From assembly GCA_949746285.1 (NCBI GenBank), contig CATJZH010000097.1, positions 1-6,256 of the forward strand: a stretch of DNA of 6,256 nucleotides, written 5' to 3'. Below, piece by piece: positions 6,126 through 6,256 of the stretch. The stretch's first letter is position 1; each line of letters starts with the position of its first letter. A program made the translations under genes and the position numbers. The notes below the pieces were generated by a model. It had not been told where the DNA came from, ran no database searches, and was given only the letters and a program-made list of their open reading frames with translations. This stretch comes from an uncultured Clostridia bacterium. Lineage in GTDB: Bacteria > Bacillota > Clostridia > TANB77 > CAG-508.

Positions 6126-6256
6126 TTAATAATCTATTTCTATACTTTCTCCTACTGTTCCTGTGATGCTAGATGGTAGAGAAACTACGGGACGCACGCC
6201 AGCCGCCGAATAGTCATAGTAGTAGTAGTTCACGCCACCGTTACAGTCCACAAACC
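6126..6256 (-). CDS. C-terminal end of a probable lectin-like or variable surface protein (5' part outside window)
   Basis: A minus-strand reading frame enters at the window edge and runs 42 codons to TAA (6128-6126). It ends in VDCNGGVNYYYYDYSAAG, then VRPVVSLPSS, then ITGTVGESIEIDY. The Tyr-rich segment followed by AAGVRPVVSL is the kind of ending I associate with C-type-lectin or formylglycine-enzyme-like folds in surface proteins, including targets of diversity-generating retroelements; with only 42 residues visible this is inference. The stop is followed 26 bases later by the start of the secreted-protein gene, so both were probably transcribed together. Base composition changes abruptly inside the frame: the part upstream of about 6180 is GC-rich and uses codons such as GCG, GGC, CGT and CCC, which are rare elsewhere in the window. 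Confidence 0.75.
   Translation of the reverse strand, partial: FVDCNGGVNYYYYDYSAAGVRPVVSLPSSITGTVGESIEIDY
6179..6256 (-). other. GC-rich island with NAY codons: candidate DGR variable region
   Basis: Of the 76 bases 6181-6256, 41 are G or C (54%), against 18 of 60 in 6121-6180 and 13 of 60 in 6061-6120. On the coding strand it holds seven consecutive NAY codons (AAC, three TAC, TAT, GAC, TAT) followed by a GC-dense block encoding SAAGVRPV. In diversity-generating retroelements, variable regions carry codons derived from AAY in a template repeat by adenine mutagenesis, and end in a GC-rich homing sequence. No template repeat or reverse transcriptase is visible here. Confidence 0.35.

Noticed and set aside
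5963..6166. Plus-strand frame resembling a small membrane protein
   Set aside because: It is antisense to the signal peptide region of the secreted protein and the gap before it. The hydrophobic run is a complement artefact.

Overview
The window is very AT-rich (about a quarter G+C by eye), and every gene I can support lies on the minus strand. Two genes point to an endospore-forming, low-GC Gram-positive, most likely an AT-rich member of the Clostridia: gpr, the germination protease that degrades small acid-soluble spore proteins, and a ytxC-type sporulation gene. YqeY, YebC and a YazA-type GIY-YIG protein fit the same group. The species cannot be named from this sequence.

Layout in the direction of transcription (high to low coordinates). 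(1) At 6256-6126 is the last 42 codons of a protein ending in a Tyr-rich stretch and a GVRPVVSL-type C-terminus, encoded by DNA that is suddenly GC-rich. Then comes a small secreted or anchored protein with an AYA/SGTA-type signal region (6099-5404), and then a D-2-hydroxyacid dehydrogenase (about 5392-4439). These three are tightly spaced and probably co-transcribed. (2) yebC (4323-3598) and a GIY-YIG protein (3592-3272) form a two-gene unit closed by a strong hairpin. (3) gpr (3153-2275) follows, with a possible forespore-type promoter. (4) Next is a membrane-anchored or lipoprotein-like protein of unknown function (2196-1681) with its own terminator. (5) Then comes a short ytxC-like gene (1554-1060) whose stop codon lies inside a terminator hairpin. 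(6) Last are yqeY (974-534) and a TraX-family membrane protein (534 to beyond position 1), coupled by a TAATG stop/start overlap.

Most of the window is ordinary spore-former housekeeping. The point of most interest is the right edge. The 3' end of the truncated gene is about 54% G+C over its last 76 visible bases, in a background below 30%. It carries a run of NAY codons (Asn/Tyr/Asp) followed by a GC-rich GVRP block. This resembles the variable region of a diversity-generating retroelement target gene, but no template repeat or reverse transcriptase is inside the window, so this stays a hypothesis. Other points are a likely AUU or GUG start for the dehydrogenase, a C-terminally short YtxC, and a GPR with a minimal propeptide and an unusually short region before its C-terminal motif. 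No gene-free stretch exceeds 300 bases. I see no rRNA, tRNA, CRISPR array or insertion sequence.
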